Assembly: GCF_002216775.1 (NCBI RefSeq)
Contig: NZ_CP022315.1
Span: 2,666,001 to 2,730,000 of the forward strand
From: Virgibacillus phasianinus
GTDB lineage: Bacteria > Bacillota > Bacilli > Bacillales > Amphibacillaceae
Direction of reading: 5' to 3'
DNA: 64,000 bases
Position 1 is the stretch's first letter; every line of letters starts with the position of its first letter. Position numbers and translations under genes: made by a program. Below, in pieces: positions 46,473 to 56,602 of this stretch. The notes under the pieces are model-generated. The model saw only the letters and a program-made list of their open reading frames with translations, was not told where the DNA came from and made no database searches.

Positions 46473-46493
46473 TAGCCGGTGTTTGACCGGCTA
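46473..46493 (+). other. Perfect hairpin between citZ and icd
   Basis: TAGCCGGT-GTTTG-ACCGGCTA: 8-bp perfect stem 20 bases after the citZ stop. There is no T tract after it, so it is more likely an RNA-stability or processing element than a terminator; partial attenuation is possible. Confidence 0.55.
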
Positions 46494-46557
46494 TTCCTAT
46501 GTTATTCGGTAATATGATAAAATAGATTAGTATGATTATGATTAGGAGGAATTTTTT

Positions 46558-47829
46558 ATGGCACAAGGAGAAAGAATTACTGTGGAAAATGGACATATGA
46601 GTGTTCCAGATCGTCCAATTATTCCATTTATCGAAGGGGATGGAACAGGCCCCGATATTTGGGCTGCTGCCAGTAAAGTAATCGAAGCAGCTGTTGAGAA
46701 GGCTTATAATGGAGCAAAAGCAATTGAGTGGAAAGAAGTTTATGCTGGCCAAAAGGCTTACGATAAAACTGGTGAGTGGTTACCTTCTGAAACTCTTGAT
46801 GTGATTCGTGACTATAAAATTGCGATTAAAGGACCACTTACGACTCCAATCGGTGGTGGAATTCGTTCATTAAACGTAGCTTTACGCCAGGAATTAGACC
46901 TGTTTACATGTTTACGTCCGGTACGTTACTTCAATGGTGTTCCATCACCAGTAAAACGCCCTGAGGACGTAGATATGGTGATTTTCCGTGAAAATACAGA
47001 AGATATTTATGCTGGTATTGAGTGGCAAAAAGGCACACCAGAAGTTAAAAAGGTAATTGAATTCTTGAAGAATGAAATGGATGTTCATAATATCCGCTTC
47101 CCTGAAACATCTGGAATTGGAATTAAACCTGTTTCCGAAGAGGGTACAAAACGCCTTGTTCGCTCAAGTATTGAATATGCAATTAATGAAGGACGCAAAA
47201 GCGTTACATTAGTCCACAAAGGTAACATTATGAAATTCACTGAAGGTGCTTTCAAAGCTTGGGGTTATGAGCTAGCGGAAGAAGAATTTGGTGATAAGGT
47301 ATTTACATGGGCTGAATATGACCGCATTGTTGAAAAAGAAGGTAAGGAAGCAGCTAATAAAGCGCAGGATGAAGCAATCAAAAACGGAAAAATTCTTGTG
47401 AAAGATTCCATTGCAGATATTTTCCTACAACAAATCTTAACTCGTCCTGATGAATTTGATGTAGTTGCTACAATGAATTTAAATGGAGACTATGTGTCAG
47501 ATGCTTTAGCAGCACAAGTTGGCGGAATTGGTATTGCACCGGGAGCAAACATTAACTTTGAAACTGGTCATGCAATTTTCGAAGCAACACATGGTACTGC
47601 ACCTAAGTACGCTGGAATGGACAAAGTAAATCCATCATCAATCATTCTTTCGGCTGTTCTTATGCTTGAACACCTTGAGTGGAGAGAAGCGGCAGATTTA
47701 ATTTCAAAAGCAATGGATAAAACTATTGCATCAAAAGTTGTAACGTATGACTTTGCCCGTCTAATGGAGGGTGCAACAGAAGTTAAGTGTTCTGAGTTTG
47801 GTCAAGAACTAATCAAAAATATGGATTAA
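46558..47829 (+). CDS. icd: Isocitrate dehydrogenase (NADP)
   Basis: Oxidative decarboxylation of isocitrate to 2-oxoglutarate. The 423-residue protein shows [12 protein letters not shown], the substrate Ser/Arg segment [17 protein letters not shown] (near 100-120), [13 protein letters not shown] and the late NADP-site motif [22 protein letters not shown] site precedes the ATG. mdh follows by 20 bases. Confidence 0.97.
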   Translation: MAQGERITVENGHMSVPDRPIIPFIEGDGTGPDIWAAASKVIEAAVEKAYNGAKAIEWKEVYAGQKAYDKTGEWLPSETLDVIRDYKIAIKGPLTTPIGGGIRSLNVALRQELDLFTCLRPVRYFNGVPSPVKRPEDVDMVIFRENTEDIYAGIEWQKGTPEVKKVIEFLKNEMDVHNIRFPETSGIGIKPVSEEGTKRLVRSSIEYAINEGRKSVTLVHKGNIMKFTEGAFKAWGYELAEEEFGDKVFTWAEYDRIVEKEGKEAANKAQDEAIKNGKILVKDSIADIFLQQILTRPDEFDVVATMNLNGDYVSDALAAQVGGIGIAPGANINFETGHAIFEATHGTAPKYAGMDKVNPSSIILSAVLMLEHLEWREAADLISKAMDKTIASKVVTYDFARLMEGATEVKCSEFGQELIKNMD

Positions 47830-47849
47830 GTGTAAGAAAGGGGATTGAC

Positions 47850-48788
47850 ATGGGTATTACACGGAAGAAGATTTCAGTAATTGGTTCAGGGTTTACTGGA
47901 GCTACCACAGCTTTGATGATTGCACAAAAAGAACTTGGTGACGTTGTTTTAGTTGATATTCCCAACATGGAGGATCCAACAAAAGGAAAAGCATTAGATA
48001 TGCTTGAAGCTAGTCCTATCCAGGGTTTTGATGCAAAAATTACTGGTACAGCTAACTATGAAGACACAAAGGATTCAGATTTAGTACTAATTACGGCAGG
48101 TATTGCTCGTAAACCAGGTATGAGTCGTGATGATCTAGTAAATACGAATGCAAAAATTATGAAGTCTGTAGCCGGTGAAATTGCTAAATATGCACCAGAA
48201 TCGTTAATTGTTGTCTTATCAAATCCAGTGGATGCGATGACATACACAGCATTTAAAGAATCTGGATTCCCGAAAGAACGTGTTATCGGTCAATCTGGTG
48301 TGCTTGATACGGGACGTTTCCGCACATTTATCGCACAGGAATTGAACCTTTCTGTTAAGGATATTACAGGATTCGTACTTGGCGGCCACGGTGACGATAT
48401 GGTACCATTAATCCGCTATTCTTATGCCGGTGGTATTCCACTAGAAAAACTTATTTCAAAAGAGCGATTAGATGAAATTGTTGCGCGCACACGTAAAGGT
48501 GGCGGTGAGATTGTCGGCCTGCTGGGTAACGGCAGTGCATATTACGCCCCTGCAGCTTCATTGACTGTCATGGCTGAAGCTATTCTTAAAGATCAGCGTC
48601 GTGTAATTCCAGCGATTGCTTACCTGGAAGGTGAATACGGTTATTCCGACATCTATCTCGGTGTTCCAACTATACTTGGTGGAAACGGAATTGAAGATAT
48701 TATTGAATTAGACCTGACAGATGATGAGAAAGCTGCATTGGACAAATCAGCAGAATCTGTTAAGAATGTGCTAAATGTATTACAATAA
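47850..48788 (+). CDS. mdh: Malate dehydrogenase
   Basis: NAD-dependent malate to oxaloacetate, LDH-like type of 312 residues. Rossmann motif [10 protein letters not shown] near 12, the substrate-specificity loop region [38 protein letters not shown] and the catalytic His in [10 protein letters not shown]. Follows icd with an AAAGGGGAT site. A terminator ends the TCA group. Confidence 0.97.
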   Translation: MGITRKKISVIGSGFTGATTALMIAQKELGDVVLVDIPNMEDPTKGKALDMLEASPIQGFDAKITGTANYEDTKDSDLVLITAGIARKPGMSRDDLVNTNAKIMKSVAGEIAKYAPESLIVVLSNPVDAMTYTAFKESGFPKERVIGQSGVLDTGRFRTFIAQELNLSVKDITGFVLGGHGDDMVPLIRYSYAGGIPLEKLISKERLDEIVARTRKGGGEIVGLLGNGSAYYAPAASLTVMAEAILKDQRRVIPAIAYLEGEYGYSDIYLGVPTILGGNGIEDIIELDLTDDEKAALDKSAESVKNVLNVLQ

Positions 48789-48801
48789 AAGGTATAAAGA
48801 A

Positions 48802-48837
48802 CTTTCCGCACTAACTTTTGTGCGGGAGGTTTTTTTG
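48802..48837 (+). terminator. Terminator after mdh
   Basis: TCCGCAC pairs with GTGCGGG(A), lower stem extended by G-U pairs, followed by seven Ts. Confidence 0.85.
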
Positions 48838-48932
48838 TTTGCAGTCGTTTAATCATGCGTACCTTTCAATAGATAATGAAGCGTGCTTTTGATATAATGG
48901 TAAACGCTTACATATTTTGGAGGTGGGGAATA

Positions 48933-49409
48933 GTGCTAGGAAAAAAGAGAAAAATAGGAAAAAAGATAGATCAATTGCAGGTGGGAGATTCCTATACATC
49001 CGTGCAAAGTATAGAAGACAAAGATCTATTACTGTATCTTGGGCTAACAAACGACGCGAATCCTTTATATATTCAGCATGATTATGCATCACAGACTCCA
49101 TACAAACAGCCGGTAGTTCCATCAGTAATGCTATTAGGTATGGTATCATCTATCGTTTCTATGCATTTACCCGGGCCGGGAAGTCATATCATTTCTCAGG
49201 AGATATCATATCCAAACCCCGTATTTCATAGCTCAGAAGTAACGTTTTCAGTAGAAATTACTGAAATAAACATGGACAATCATTTTATTTTCTTATCGGT
49301 AGACGGCTATAACATTGATGGAGATACCGTTATTACTGGGAAATTAAAGGTTTGTCCCGCTTATAAATCAAATTCGATTAATGCAAGTTCATTAGAAAAT
49401 TTCTTATAA
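48933..49409 (+). CDS. MaoC-like (R)-hydratase family protein
   Basis: A 158-residue single-hotdog protein of the MaoC dehydratase type. The catalytic Asp/His region is LGLTNDANPLYIQHDYA, followed by VVPSVMLLGMVSSI and the hotdog strands. Such enzymes hydrate (R)-3-hydroxyacyl-CoA or related thioesters; substrate unknown. GTG 48933 after GGAGGTGGGG is the start; the longer frame has none. It is inserted between mdh and phoP, which are adjacent in B. subtilis, and lies beside a large repeat. Confidence 0.85.
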   Translation: MLGKKRKIGKKIDQLQVGDSYTSVQSIEDKDLLLYLGLTNDANPLYIQHDYASQTPYKQPVVPSVMLLGMVSSIVSMHLPGPGSHIISQEISYPNPVFHSSEVTFSVEITEINMDNHFIFLSVDGYNIDGDTVITGKLKVCPAYKSNSINASSLENFL

Positions 49410-49503
49410 AAAATCGAATGAAACTGAAACTGCCCAAGGTGGCGGTTTATTTAATCATAGCGTTTTTCGCATAGTTTATTACTACTATTGCCACAGTTGA
49501 TAA

Positions 49504-50031
49504 AAACTGCGACGTAACTAAAACTCATGTTTGGTGGGCTAGCGACCGCTACGGAAAAACACTGCGCTTTCCGTGGGCAGCTGATGAGCCTCCCCGAGCT
49601 GACGCTCGAGGCCACTGAAAAGGTGGTAGATATTACAAAATATAGCCTTTCACCTTAACCTAGCATCTTGAATATACGGAGACTCCTTGAAAAAGAAACC
49701 CGCTTTTTCTGCGTGCGATGTTTCTCAAGGGAGCTTTCCTTGTCCTGCGGGAAGTGAGAGATCGGCGAGACCCCGGACACAGTTAATGAGGCCCGACTAA
49801 AACCGCCCTTTGCGGGCAACGTCGGCTACCCCTTGCCGGGGCAAGGAGGCTCGTCACTCGGCCTAAGGTGCGCGCAGTATATTCAAGATGCGATGATAGA
49901 TCCACATATTTGTGTATTAACTATACCTTTTTCAGTGCCTTCAGCGTAAGCTCGAGGAGGCCATGAAAGCGCAGTGCTTTTTCGCAGCGGCCGCAGTGGG
50001 CCAAACATGGTTATTAGTTATGTCGCCGTTT
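49504..50031. repeat. Large palindromic composite repeat
   Basis: Two ~110-base arms in inverted orientation (49504-49624 and 49925-50031). Each runs from AAACTGCGACGTAACTA-type sequence through CATGTTTGG, CACTGCGCTTTC and GAGCCTCC/CGAG to ACTGAAAAGGT. The arm is the same GC-rich module found inside the repeats at 2.3 and 9.6 kb. The centre holds a second inverted-end element. No gene is present in 49410-50233, apart from the phoP start signals near its end. Confidence 0.7.
49663..49891. repeat. Nested inverted-end element within the large palindrome
   Basis: GCATCTTGAATATAC (49663-49677) and its perfect 15-bp inverse (49877-49891) enclose a 199-base GC-rich core. The core contains GGAGACTCC, TCCTGCGGGAAGTGAGAG, ATCGGCGAGACCCCGG and AGGAGGCTCGTCACTCGGCC, the type of palindromic spacer repeat seen in many Bacillaceae. 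Two extra pieces appear to interrupt that pattern. Probably an insertion into the arm-bearing repeat. Confidence 0.6.
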
Positions 50032-50233
50032 ATGTATTTTGTGTCAAAACAACATTCCTTTTTAAAACAGTCTTCTAAAGGGATAAATATGAAAATATTG
50101 TCTGCCTCCTACGCTTTCCCTTTGTAAATTTATTTTTACAATTATGTGTGTTCACTTCTTGTTAACTTCCATGTACTATAGAGGTAACGGAGTTCAGTTG
50201 GATCAATCGATATGGATAAGGAGACAGATAGGT

Positions 50234-50926
50234 GTGAAACAAAAAATTCTGATAGTCGATGATGAAGTTTCAATCGTAACGTTACTTACTTATAATATGG
50301 AACTGGCAGGATATGAAGCTGATTATGCCTACGATGGTCTCGAAGCGATAAAAAAAGCACGGGCATCACATTTTGATTTAATCATATTGGACTTGATGCT
50401 GCCGGAAATGGATGGAATGGAAGTTTGTAAATTCCTTAGGGCCAATCGTGTTGATACACCAATTTTAATGTTAACAGCCAAGGAAGATGAGGTAGATAAA
50501 ATTCTTGGTCTAGAACTTGGGGCAGATGATTATCTAACTAAGCCCTTTAGCCCCAAAGAGGTAATCGCAAGGACCAAAGCAATTATTAGACGTTCAGGAC
50601 AGTCCCGGCAATCAGGAAATTCTACGATGAAAATTGGCGATTTGATCATTTATCCCGAACGATATGAAGCTGAAATGTTTGGGGCTACCATTACATTCAC
50701 CCGAAAAGAATTTGAACTGCTCCATTATTTAGCGAATCATTTAGGAAATGTATTATCAAGAGATCAATTATTAAGCGCTGTTTGGAACTATGATTTTGCT
50801 GGGGACACAAGAATTGTTGACGTTCATGTTAGTCATTTAAGGGAAAAAATTGAACCAGATTCTAAGCAGCCAAGTTACATTAAAACGATACGGGGCCTGG
50901 GGTACAAATTGGAGGAACCAAAATAA
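50234..50926 (+). CDS. phoP: Phosphate-response regulator PhoP
   Basis: OmpR-family response regulator of phosphate starvation. The receiver domain has acidic pair D9/D10, phospho-acceptor D53 (ILDLMLPEMDG) and K103 (LTKPF). A winged helix follows with FTRKEFELLHYL and the RIVDVHVSHLREKIE recognition helix. The GTG at 50234 gives MKQKILIVDD, 230 residues; AAGGAG lies 10 bases upstream. The longer frame extends into non-coding repeat flank. phoR overlaps the last base of the stop. Confidence 0.94.
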   Translation: MKQKILIVDDEVSIVTLLTYNMELAGYEADYAYDGLEAIKKARASHFDLIILDLMLPEMDGMEVCKFLRANRVDTPILMLTAKEDEVDKILGLELGADDYLTKPFSPKEVIARTKAIIRRSGQSRQSGNSTMKIGDLIIYPERYEAEMFGATITFTRKEFELLHYLANHLGNVLSRDQLLSAVWNYDFAGDTRIVDVHVSHLREKIEPDSKQPSYIKTIRGLGYKLEEPK

Positions 50927-52299
50927 TGCGGTATATACTTAGAAAACCCCTGATTACATATGTTATTGGTATTTTAATCGTTGTGTTATTGACTGGGGCA
51001 GTAATCAGCCGGTTTACATCAGAACTTATTATTCTATTCGCGGTACTGCTAGTTCAATTTGTAATTGTTATTCTCATGCTGTTACATATTTTTGAAAAAT
51101 ATATGAAACCAATACGAAAAGCAACAAAAACTGTTGATGAGTTAGTTAAAGGTAATTATCGCGCACGTATCCACCATGCTTCAAATGGAAGTGTCGGTGA
51201 GCTTAGCAATAAAATCAACATCCTGGCACGAAATCTTAGTGAGCTTACGATTCAGGAAGATATTCATGAAAAACAATTGGTTACGGTTATTGATAATACA
51301 GAGAGTGGACTTGTTTTAATCGATGAAAAAGGATATATACACCTGGTAAATCGTAAGTTTATTTCGTTATTTGGTAATACACCGAAAGATTATAAAGGTC
51401 ACCTCTATTACGATGTTCTGGACAATGAAAAGATCCACCATCTTGTACAGCAAACATTTCTTTATGAAGAAAATGTAAAGGAATCATTTACCCAAATTAT
51501 AAACTTCGATAAAAAATATATCCAAATAATTGGAGCTCCCATATTTAACGAAAAAAAAATGCTGAAGGGTGCCGTACTGGTTTTTTACGATATTACTGAA
51601 TTAAAGAAGCTGGAATTGACTCGAAAAGATTTCGTCGCCAATGTCTCACATGAATTGAAAACACCGATTACCTCAATCAAAGGGTTTGCCGAAACGCTTT
51701 TGGATAACAAGGAAAACAATCCCGAGGTAGTCGAAAAGTTTCATCAAATCATTTATGATGAAAGCGATCGTCTCCAAATTTTAATACAGGATTTATTGAC
51801 ACTTTCAAAATTGGAGAAAGATGAATTCGAATTGCAGGTAACTGATTTCCACATAGGTAAGGTTATTGAAGAGGTAATAGCCGTGATTCATCAGCAAGCG
51901 GAACAAAAAGGGTTGAATCTTACAGTGGATGTGGAAAAGGATATAAAAGTGAAAGCTGACAGAGAGCAGATGAAACAGGTACTGTTTAACCTGCTGGCTA
52001 ATGCGGTAAGTTATACACCGGGAAAAGGCGAAATTACGCTAATGATTGAAAAGACCGATTCGAATATGCATATAGCAGTGAGTGATTCAGGCATAGGAAT
52101 TGGTGAAGAAGCGATTCCAAGATTGTTTGAACGTTTCTACCGGGTGGATAAGGCGAGAAGCCGTAACACCGGCGGCACTGGTTTAGGCCTGGCCATCGTA
52201 AAACATATCGTAGAAGTGCACGAAGGTAAAATCAAGGTTGATAGCGAATTAGATAAAGGATCAACCTTCCATGTGTATATCCCAACAAATTTGGGGTGA
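50926..52299 (+). CDS. phoR: Sensor histidine kinase PhoR, without extracytoplasmic domain
   Basis: Membrane kinase that activates PhoP. The 457-residue protein has two helices near residues 8-28 and 32-53 with almost no loop between, then HAMP (54-110) and PAS (about 115-230). HisKA follows with the phosphorylated His in NVSHELKTP (near 242), then the HATPase with N box FNLLANAVSYTP, DSGIGIG and GTGLGLAIVK. B. subtilis PhoR is about 120 residues longer because of an external sensor domain that is missing here. Sensing must therefore use the membrane or cytosolic PAS domain. A terminator follows. Confidence 0.93.
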   Translation: MRYILRKPLITYVIGILIVVLLTGAVISRFTSELIILFAVLLVQFVIVILMLLHIFEKYMKPIRKATKTVDELVKGNYRARIHHASNGSVGELSNKINILARNLSELTIQEDIHEKQLVTVIDNTESGLVLIDEKGYIHLVNRKFISLFGNTPKDYKGHLYYDVLDNEKIHHLVQQTFLYEENVKESFTQIINFDKKYIQIIGAPIFNEKKMLKGAVLVFYDITELKKLELTRKDFVANVSHELKTPITSIKGFAETLLDNKENNPEVVEKFHQIIYDESDRLQILIQDLLTLSKLEKDEFELQVTDFHIGKVIEEVIAVIHQQAEQKGLNLTVDVEKDIKVKADREQMKQVLFNLLANAVSYTPGKGEITLMIEKTDSNMHIAVSDSGIGIGEEAIPRLFERFYRVDKARSRNTGGTGLGLAIVKHIVEVHEGKIKVDSELDKGSTFHVYIPTNLG

Positions 52300-52347
52300 A
52301 AAACTGGTCAAGTCATTCGTAAATAATGATATTGACCAGTTTTTGTT
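52300..52347 (+). terminator. Terminator after phoPR
   Basis: AAACTGGTCAA pairs with TTGACCAGTTT. The loop contains a further small TCATT/AATGA stem. TTTTGTTTT follows. Confidence 0.8.
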
Positions 52348-52417
52348 TTATACTGTATATATACATAAAAGAAGTTCGGGAAGATAGCAATTATTTTGCC
52401 AAAAGGGAGGCATAAAG

Positions 52418-55057
52418 ATGTCGAATAAACTCGTTTTAATTGATGGAAATAGTATTATTTACCGTGCATTTTTTGCTTTGCCATTACTGAATAATGACAA
52501 AGGTGTTTACACAAATGCCGTTTATGGCTTTACAACAATGCTGCTTCGAATTTTAGAAGATGAAAAGCCTACACATATGCTGGTGGCTTTTGACGCTGGA
52601 AAAACAACTTTCCGCCATAAGACTTATCAGGAATATAAAGGTGGCAGGCAAAAAACACCGCCGGAACTATCAGAGCAATTCCCATTACTTAAGGAACTAT
52701 TAGATGCATTTGATATTTCACATTATCAGTTAGACCAATATGAAGCTGATGATATTATTGGAACGCTAGCCACGAGTGGACAAGGAGAAAAATGGGATGT
52801 CACAGTTATTTCCGGGGACAAGGATTTACTTCAGCTTGTTTCGGATAAGGTAACAGTAAATTTAACAAGAAAAGGCATAAGTGAAATAGAAGCATACACG
52901 CCAACGTTTTTAAATGAAAAAATGGAGATAACACCAGAACAAATAATTGAGTTGAAAGCATTGATGGGAGACAACTCAGATAATATCCCCGGTGTTCCAG
53001 GTGTTGGGCAAAAAACAGCGACCAAACTGTTGAAACAATTTTATACACTTGATGGTGTATATGAACACATGGATGAAGTAAGTGGGAAAAAACTGAAAGA
53101 GAAACTTACTGATCATAAAGAAGATGCATACATGAGTAGGGATTTAGTTACCATAAACACCGAATCCCCAATTGAAATAGGGTTGAAAGATATCCCTTAC
53201 GATGGGTACCAGTCCAACAAGGTAAGTGCCATATTTAAAGATCTAGGCTTTCAATCGTTGTTAGCCAGAGTGAATGGTGAGGAAGACACGTCAGATCAAC
53301 TACAGGATTCAATTCAGGAAATTGAGTTTGAAGTTTTGGAACACGTAACAGAAGATATATTTACTGGGAAAGAATCGTTAGTAGTTGAAACGATGGATGA
53401 CAACTATCATCAGGCAAAAATTGAAGGATTTGGAATTGCTAATGAAGCAAAAGCCTATTTTATTCCTGCTGATGTTGCCTTACAATCGGAAGAATTCAAA
53501 ACATGGGCAACCGACAAAACAAAGGATAAGTACCTATTTGATGCGAAGGGCGCCTTAGTAGCATTATTAAATCAGGATATTCATCTACACGGAATACAAT
53601 TTGACATGCTTTTGGCTTCATACTTATTGAATCCAGCTGAAAACCATCATGATATACCAGCGATCGGTCACAGGCTTGGAAACAAGAATGTCTTATTTGA
53701 TGAGGAAGTATACGGGAAAGGCGCTAAGTCCGCTATACCCGAACAAGAAAAATTTGCTGAACACCTTGCACGAAAAGCCCGTGTTCTTTATGATGTCAAA
53801 TCTAAAATGGACTCGGAATTGAAAAATAATGAACTGTTTTCATTATATAAAGAGCTCGAAATGCCGCTTGCATTGATTCTTGGAGACGTGGAGCATACCG
53901 GTGTAAAAATCGATATAGAACGGCTGAAGAAAATGCGTGGCGAATTAAAAGAGCGATTGGATGAGATTGAAGCAAATATCTATGAGCTTGCTGGTGAGAC
54001 ATTTAATTTAAACTCACCTAAACAACTGGGACCGATTTTATTCGAAAAACTGGAACTACCAGTAATAAAGAAAACAAAAACGGGTTATTCTACTGCAGCA
54101 GATGTGCTGGAACAACTGCAGGGGGAGCATGAAATAATTCCTAAATTACTTTTGTACCGTCAATTAAGCAAACTGCAATCCACATACCTTGAAGGATTGC
54201 TAAAAGTGGTTAATAAAGATACAAACAAAATTCATACGCGCTATAATCAGGCTTTAGCACAAACGGGTAGACTTAGTTCTGTTGACCCTAACCTGCAGAA
54301 TATACCTATCCGACTGGAAGAGGGAAGAAAAATCAGGCAGGCCTTCATCCCTTCAAAAGAGAATTGGATTATGTTTGCAGCAGATTATTCACAAATAGAA
54401 TTAAGAGTACTAGCCCACATTGCTGAAGACGATAAATTAATTGAGGCTTTTCGCAATGATTTGGACATTCATACCCAAACTGCTATGGATGTTTTTCATG
54501 TGAATGCAGATGAAGTTACTGCCAACATGCGCAGACAGGCGAAAGCAGTTAACTTTGGTATCGTTTATGGGATAAGTGATTATGGACTCTCACAAAGTTT
54601 GGGCATAACACGAAAAGAGGCCAAGAAGTTTATTGATCGTTATTTAGAAAGTTATCCTGGGGTTAAATCTTATATGAGTACAAGCATTCAGGAAGCTAAA
54701 CATCAGGGGTTTGTTTCAACAATAATGAACAGAAGACGTTATTTGCCAGATATAACTAGCAGGAATTTTAATAAACGAAGTTTTGCAGAACGAACAGCAA
54801 TGAACACTCCGATTCAAGGGAGTGCTGCAGATATTATCAAAAAAGCGATGATCGATTTATATGAAAAATTAAAGGATGAAAATCTTCAGGCACGCATTCT
54901 ATTACAGGTACACGATGAATTAATACTTGAAGCACCGAAAGAGGAACTTGATAAATTAAAAGAGGTTGTGCCAGAAGTAATGGAGAATACCGTACCTTTA
55001 GATGTTCCATTGAAGGTTGATTACGCATTTGGTGATAGCTGGTTCGATGCAAAGTAA
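52418..55057 (+). CDS. polA: DNA polymerase I
   Basis: Repair and Okazaki-fragment polymerase. The 879-residue chain has an N-terminal 5'-3' exonuclease domain (1-290, DGNSIIYRAFFAL; YEADDIIGT; DNSDNIPGVPGVG). The 3'-5' exonuclease-like region (300-470) has lost the usual DxE metal site, reading VVETMDD. The polymerase domain shows AADYSQIELRVLAH near 650, NFGIVYG and VHDELILE. Loss of proofreading is usual in Bacillus PolA. An AAAGGGAGG site precedes the ATG. Confidence 0.97.
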   Translation: MSNKLVLIDGNSIIYRAFFALPLLNNDKGVYTNAVYGFTTMLLRILEDEKPTHMLVAFDAGKTTFRHKTYQEYKGGRQKTPPELSEQFPLLKELLDAFDISHYQLDQYEADDIIGTLATSGQGEKWDVTVISGDKDLLQLVSDKVTVNLTRKGISEIEAYTPTFLNEKMEITPEQIIELKALMGDNSDNIPGVPGVGQKTATKLLKQFYTLDGVYEHMDEVSGKKLKEKLTDHKEDAYMSRDLVTINTESPIEIGLKDIPYDGYQSNKVSAIFKDLGFQSLLARVNGEEDTSDQLQDSIQEIEFEVLEHVTEDIFTGKESLVVETMDDNYHQAKIEGFGIANEAKAYFIPADVALQSEEFKTWATDKTKDKYLFDAKGALVALLNQDIHLHGIQFDMLLASYLLNPAENHHDIPAIGHRLGNKNVLFDEEVYGKGAKSAIPEQEKFAEHLARKARVLYDVKSKMDSELKNNELFSLYKELEMPLALILGDVEHTGVKIDIERLKKMRGELKERLDEIEANIYELAGETFNLNSPKQLGPILFEKLELPVIKKTKTGYSTAADVLEQLQGEHEIIPKLLLYRQLSKLQSTYLEGLLKVVNKDTNKIHTRYNQALAQTGRLSSVDPNLQNIPIRLEEGRKIRQAFIPSKENWIMFAADYSQIELRVLAHIAEDDKLIEAFRNDLDIHTQTAMDVFHVNADEVTANMRRQAKAVNFGIVYGISDYGLSQSLGITRKEAKKFIDRYLESYPGVKSYMSTSIQEAKHQGFVSTIMNRRRYLPDITSRNFNKRSFAERTAMNTPIQGSAADIIKKAMIDLYEKLKDENLQARILLQVHDELILEAPKEELDKLKEVVPEVMENTVPLDVPLKVDYAFGDSWFDAK

Positions 55058-55072
55058 TAAGGGGAAAAGAAC

Positions 55073-55897
55073 ATGCCAGAATTACCGGAAGTGGAAACAG
55101 TAAGACAAACATTAAAACGTTTGGTTCTAAATAAAACCATCAGTAACGTGGAGGTATTTTGGCCAAATATTATTAAACGGCCCGATGATGTGAAGGAATT
55201 TAAACATCTATTACACCAACAGACAATACTGGATATCAAAAGAAAAGGCAAGTTTATTTTGTTTGAGCTCTCGGATTATGTACTGATTTCACATCTTCGA
55301 ATGGAAGGGAAATATAGCGTACATGGGGGCGAGGAACCTGTAAAGAAACATACACATGTTATCTTTTCGTTCACTGATGGGGCACAGCTTCGCTACAACG
55401 ATGTGCGTAAGTTTGGAACCATGCATATAGTTGATAAAGGAACGGAATTGAACCTGAAGCCGCTAAATCAGTTGGGTCCGGATCCATTTGATGATGCATT
55501 TACATTTGATTATTTTTATAAGAAATTGCATAAGACGGACCGTGTGATTAAAGCGGCACTGCTTGATCAATCAATTGTTGCTGGTCTCGGGAATATCTAT
55601 GTTGATGAGACGCTGTTTCAAGCCGGGGTTAGCCCGTTGAAGAAAGCAAACCGTCTTACCAAAAAAGAAGTAAAAGCAATTCAGGAAAAAGCGAAAACGA
55701 TTCTTCAACATGCAATTGAACTTGGTGGAACTACTATTAGGACTTACGTGAACAGCAGTGGTGAAATGGGAATGTTCCAGCAAACGTTATATGTGTATGG
55801 ACAGGAAAATAACCCATGCAAGAATTGTGGAAAGCCAATTGTTAAAATGAAAATTGGCGGACGTGGTACACATGTGTGCATGAACTGCCAAAAATAG
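55073..55897 (+). CDS. mutM: Formamidopyrimidine-DNA glycosylase
   Basis: Removes oxidised purines such as 8-oxoguanine. The 274-residue protein starts MPELPEVETV, so Pro2 (Schiff-base nucleophile) and Glu3 are in place. It has the helix-two-turn-helix DQSIVAGLGNIYVDE near 165 and the C-terminal zinc finger CKNCG ... CMNC. It lies 15 bases after polA with AAGGGG upstream, forming the repair group polA-mutM-coaE found in other Bacillus. Confidence 0.97.
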   Translation: MPELPEVETVRQTLKRLVLNKTISNVEVFWPNIIKRPDDVKEFKHLLHQQTILDIKRKGKFILFELSDYVLISHLRMEGKYSVHGGEEPVKKHTHVIFSFTDGAQLRYNDVRKFGTMHIVDKGTELNLKPLNQLGPDPFDDAFTFDYFYKKLHKTDRVIKAALLDQSIVAGLGNIYVDETLFQAGVSPLKKANRLTKKEVKAIQEKAKTILQHAIELGGTTIRTYVNSSGEMGMFQQTLYVYGQENNPCKNCGKPIVKMKIGGRGTHVCMNCQK

Positions 55898-55917
55898 AGT
55901 TAAAAGGGGTAATCCAA

Positions 55918-56517
55918 ATGGCGTTAATTATTGGTCTAACTGGAAGTATAGCTAGTGGAAAAAGCACAGTATCAGCTATGCTTCAGGACTATCGAATACC
56001 CGTTGTTGATGCAGATCAAATTTCACGCGATGTAGTACGCCCAGGCGAAAAAGCGTATCAGCAAATTGTGGAAATATTTGGTGATGATATTTTACTTGCT
56101 GATAAAAGTCTTAATCGAAAGAAACTGGGTGCCATTATTTTTCCGGATAAAGAGAAACGGATCCAATTGAATGAGATTGTCCATCCAGCAGTTCGGGGAA
56201 ATATGTTAAAGCAACGAGAAGCCTATGTGGATGCAGGGGAAAAATGTGTTGTACTTGATATCCCGTTACTATTTGAAAGTAAGTTAACCCATTTTGTAGA
56301 TAGAACGCTAGTCGTATATGTAAATAGGCAAACACAATTAGAACGTCTGATGACACGGGATGATTCCTCAGAAGCAGATGCGAATTCCCGTATAAATTCC
56401 CAGATCCCTTTGGATGAAAAGGCGAGGATGGCAGATGCAGTTATTGATAATAATGGCACGCAGGAGCATACAAAGGAGCAATTAACCGAACTCTTAAAGT
56501 CCTGGAAAGTCATATAA
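55918..56517 (+). CDS. coaE: Dephospho-CoA kinase
   Basis: Last step of coenzyme A synthesis. The 199-residue P-loop kinase has GLTGSIASGKST near 8-19, DADQISRDV with the catalytic Asp, and LDIPLLFES. ATG 55918 is used because AAAAGGGG lies upstream; the longer frame starts inside mutM. Co-transcribed with polA and mutM; a terminator follows. Confidence 0.95.
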   Translation: MALIIGLTGSIASGKSTVSAMLQDYRIPVVDADQISRDVVRPGEKAYQQIVEIFGDDILLADKSLNRKKLGAIIFPDKEKRIQLNEIVHPAVRGNMLKQREAYVDAGEKCVVLDIPLLFESKLTHFVDRTLVVYVNRQTQLERLMTRDDSSEADANSRINSQIPLDEKARMADAVIDNNGTQEHTKEQLTELLKSWKVI

Positions 56518-56524
56518 TTCATAC

Positions 56525-56562
56525 ATGGATATAGGTGATACAACGCCTATATCCATATTTTT
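56525..56562 (+). terminator. Terminator after polA-mutM-coaE
   Basis: ATGGATATAGG pairs perfectly with CCTATATCCAT (56546-56556), then ATTTTT. Confidence 0.85.
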
Positions 56563-56602
56563 GTCACATTTTATCTTAATTTAAGGCACATTTTTTCGAA
56601 AA

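Noticed and set aside
49504-50031. CRISPR or rRNA remnant in the GC-rich repeat
   Set aside because: No regularly spaced direct repeats and no rRNA or tRNA sequence; the structure is inverted repeats.
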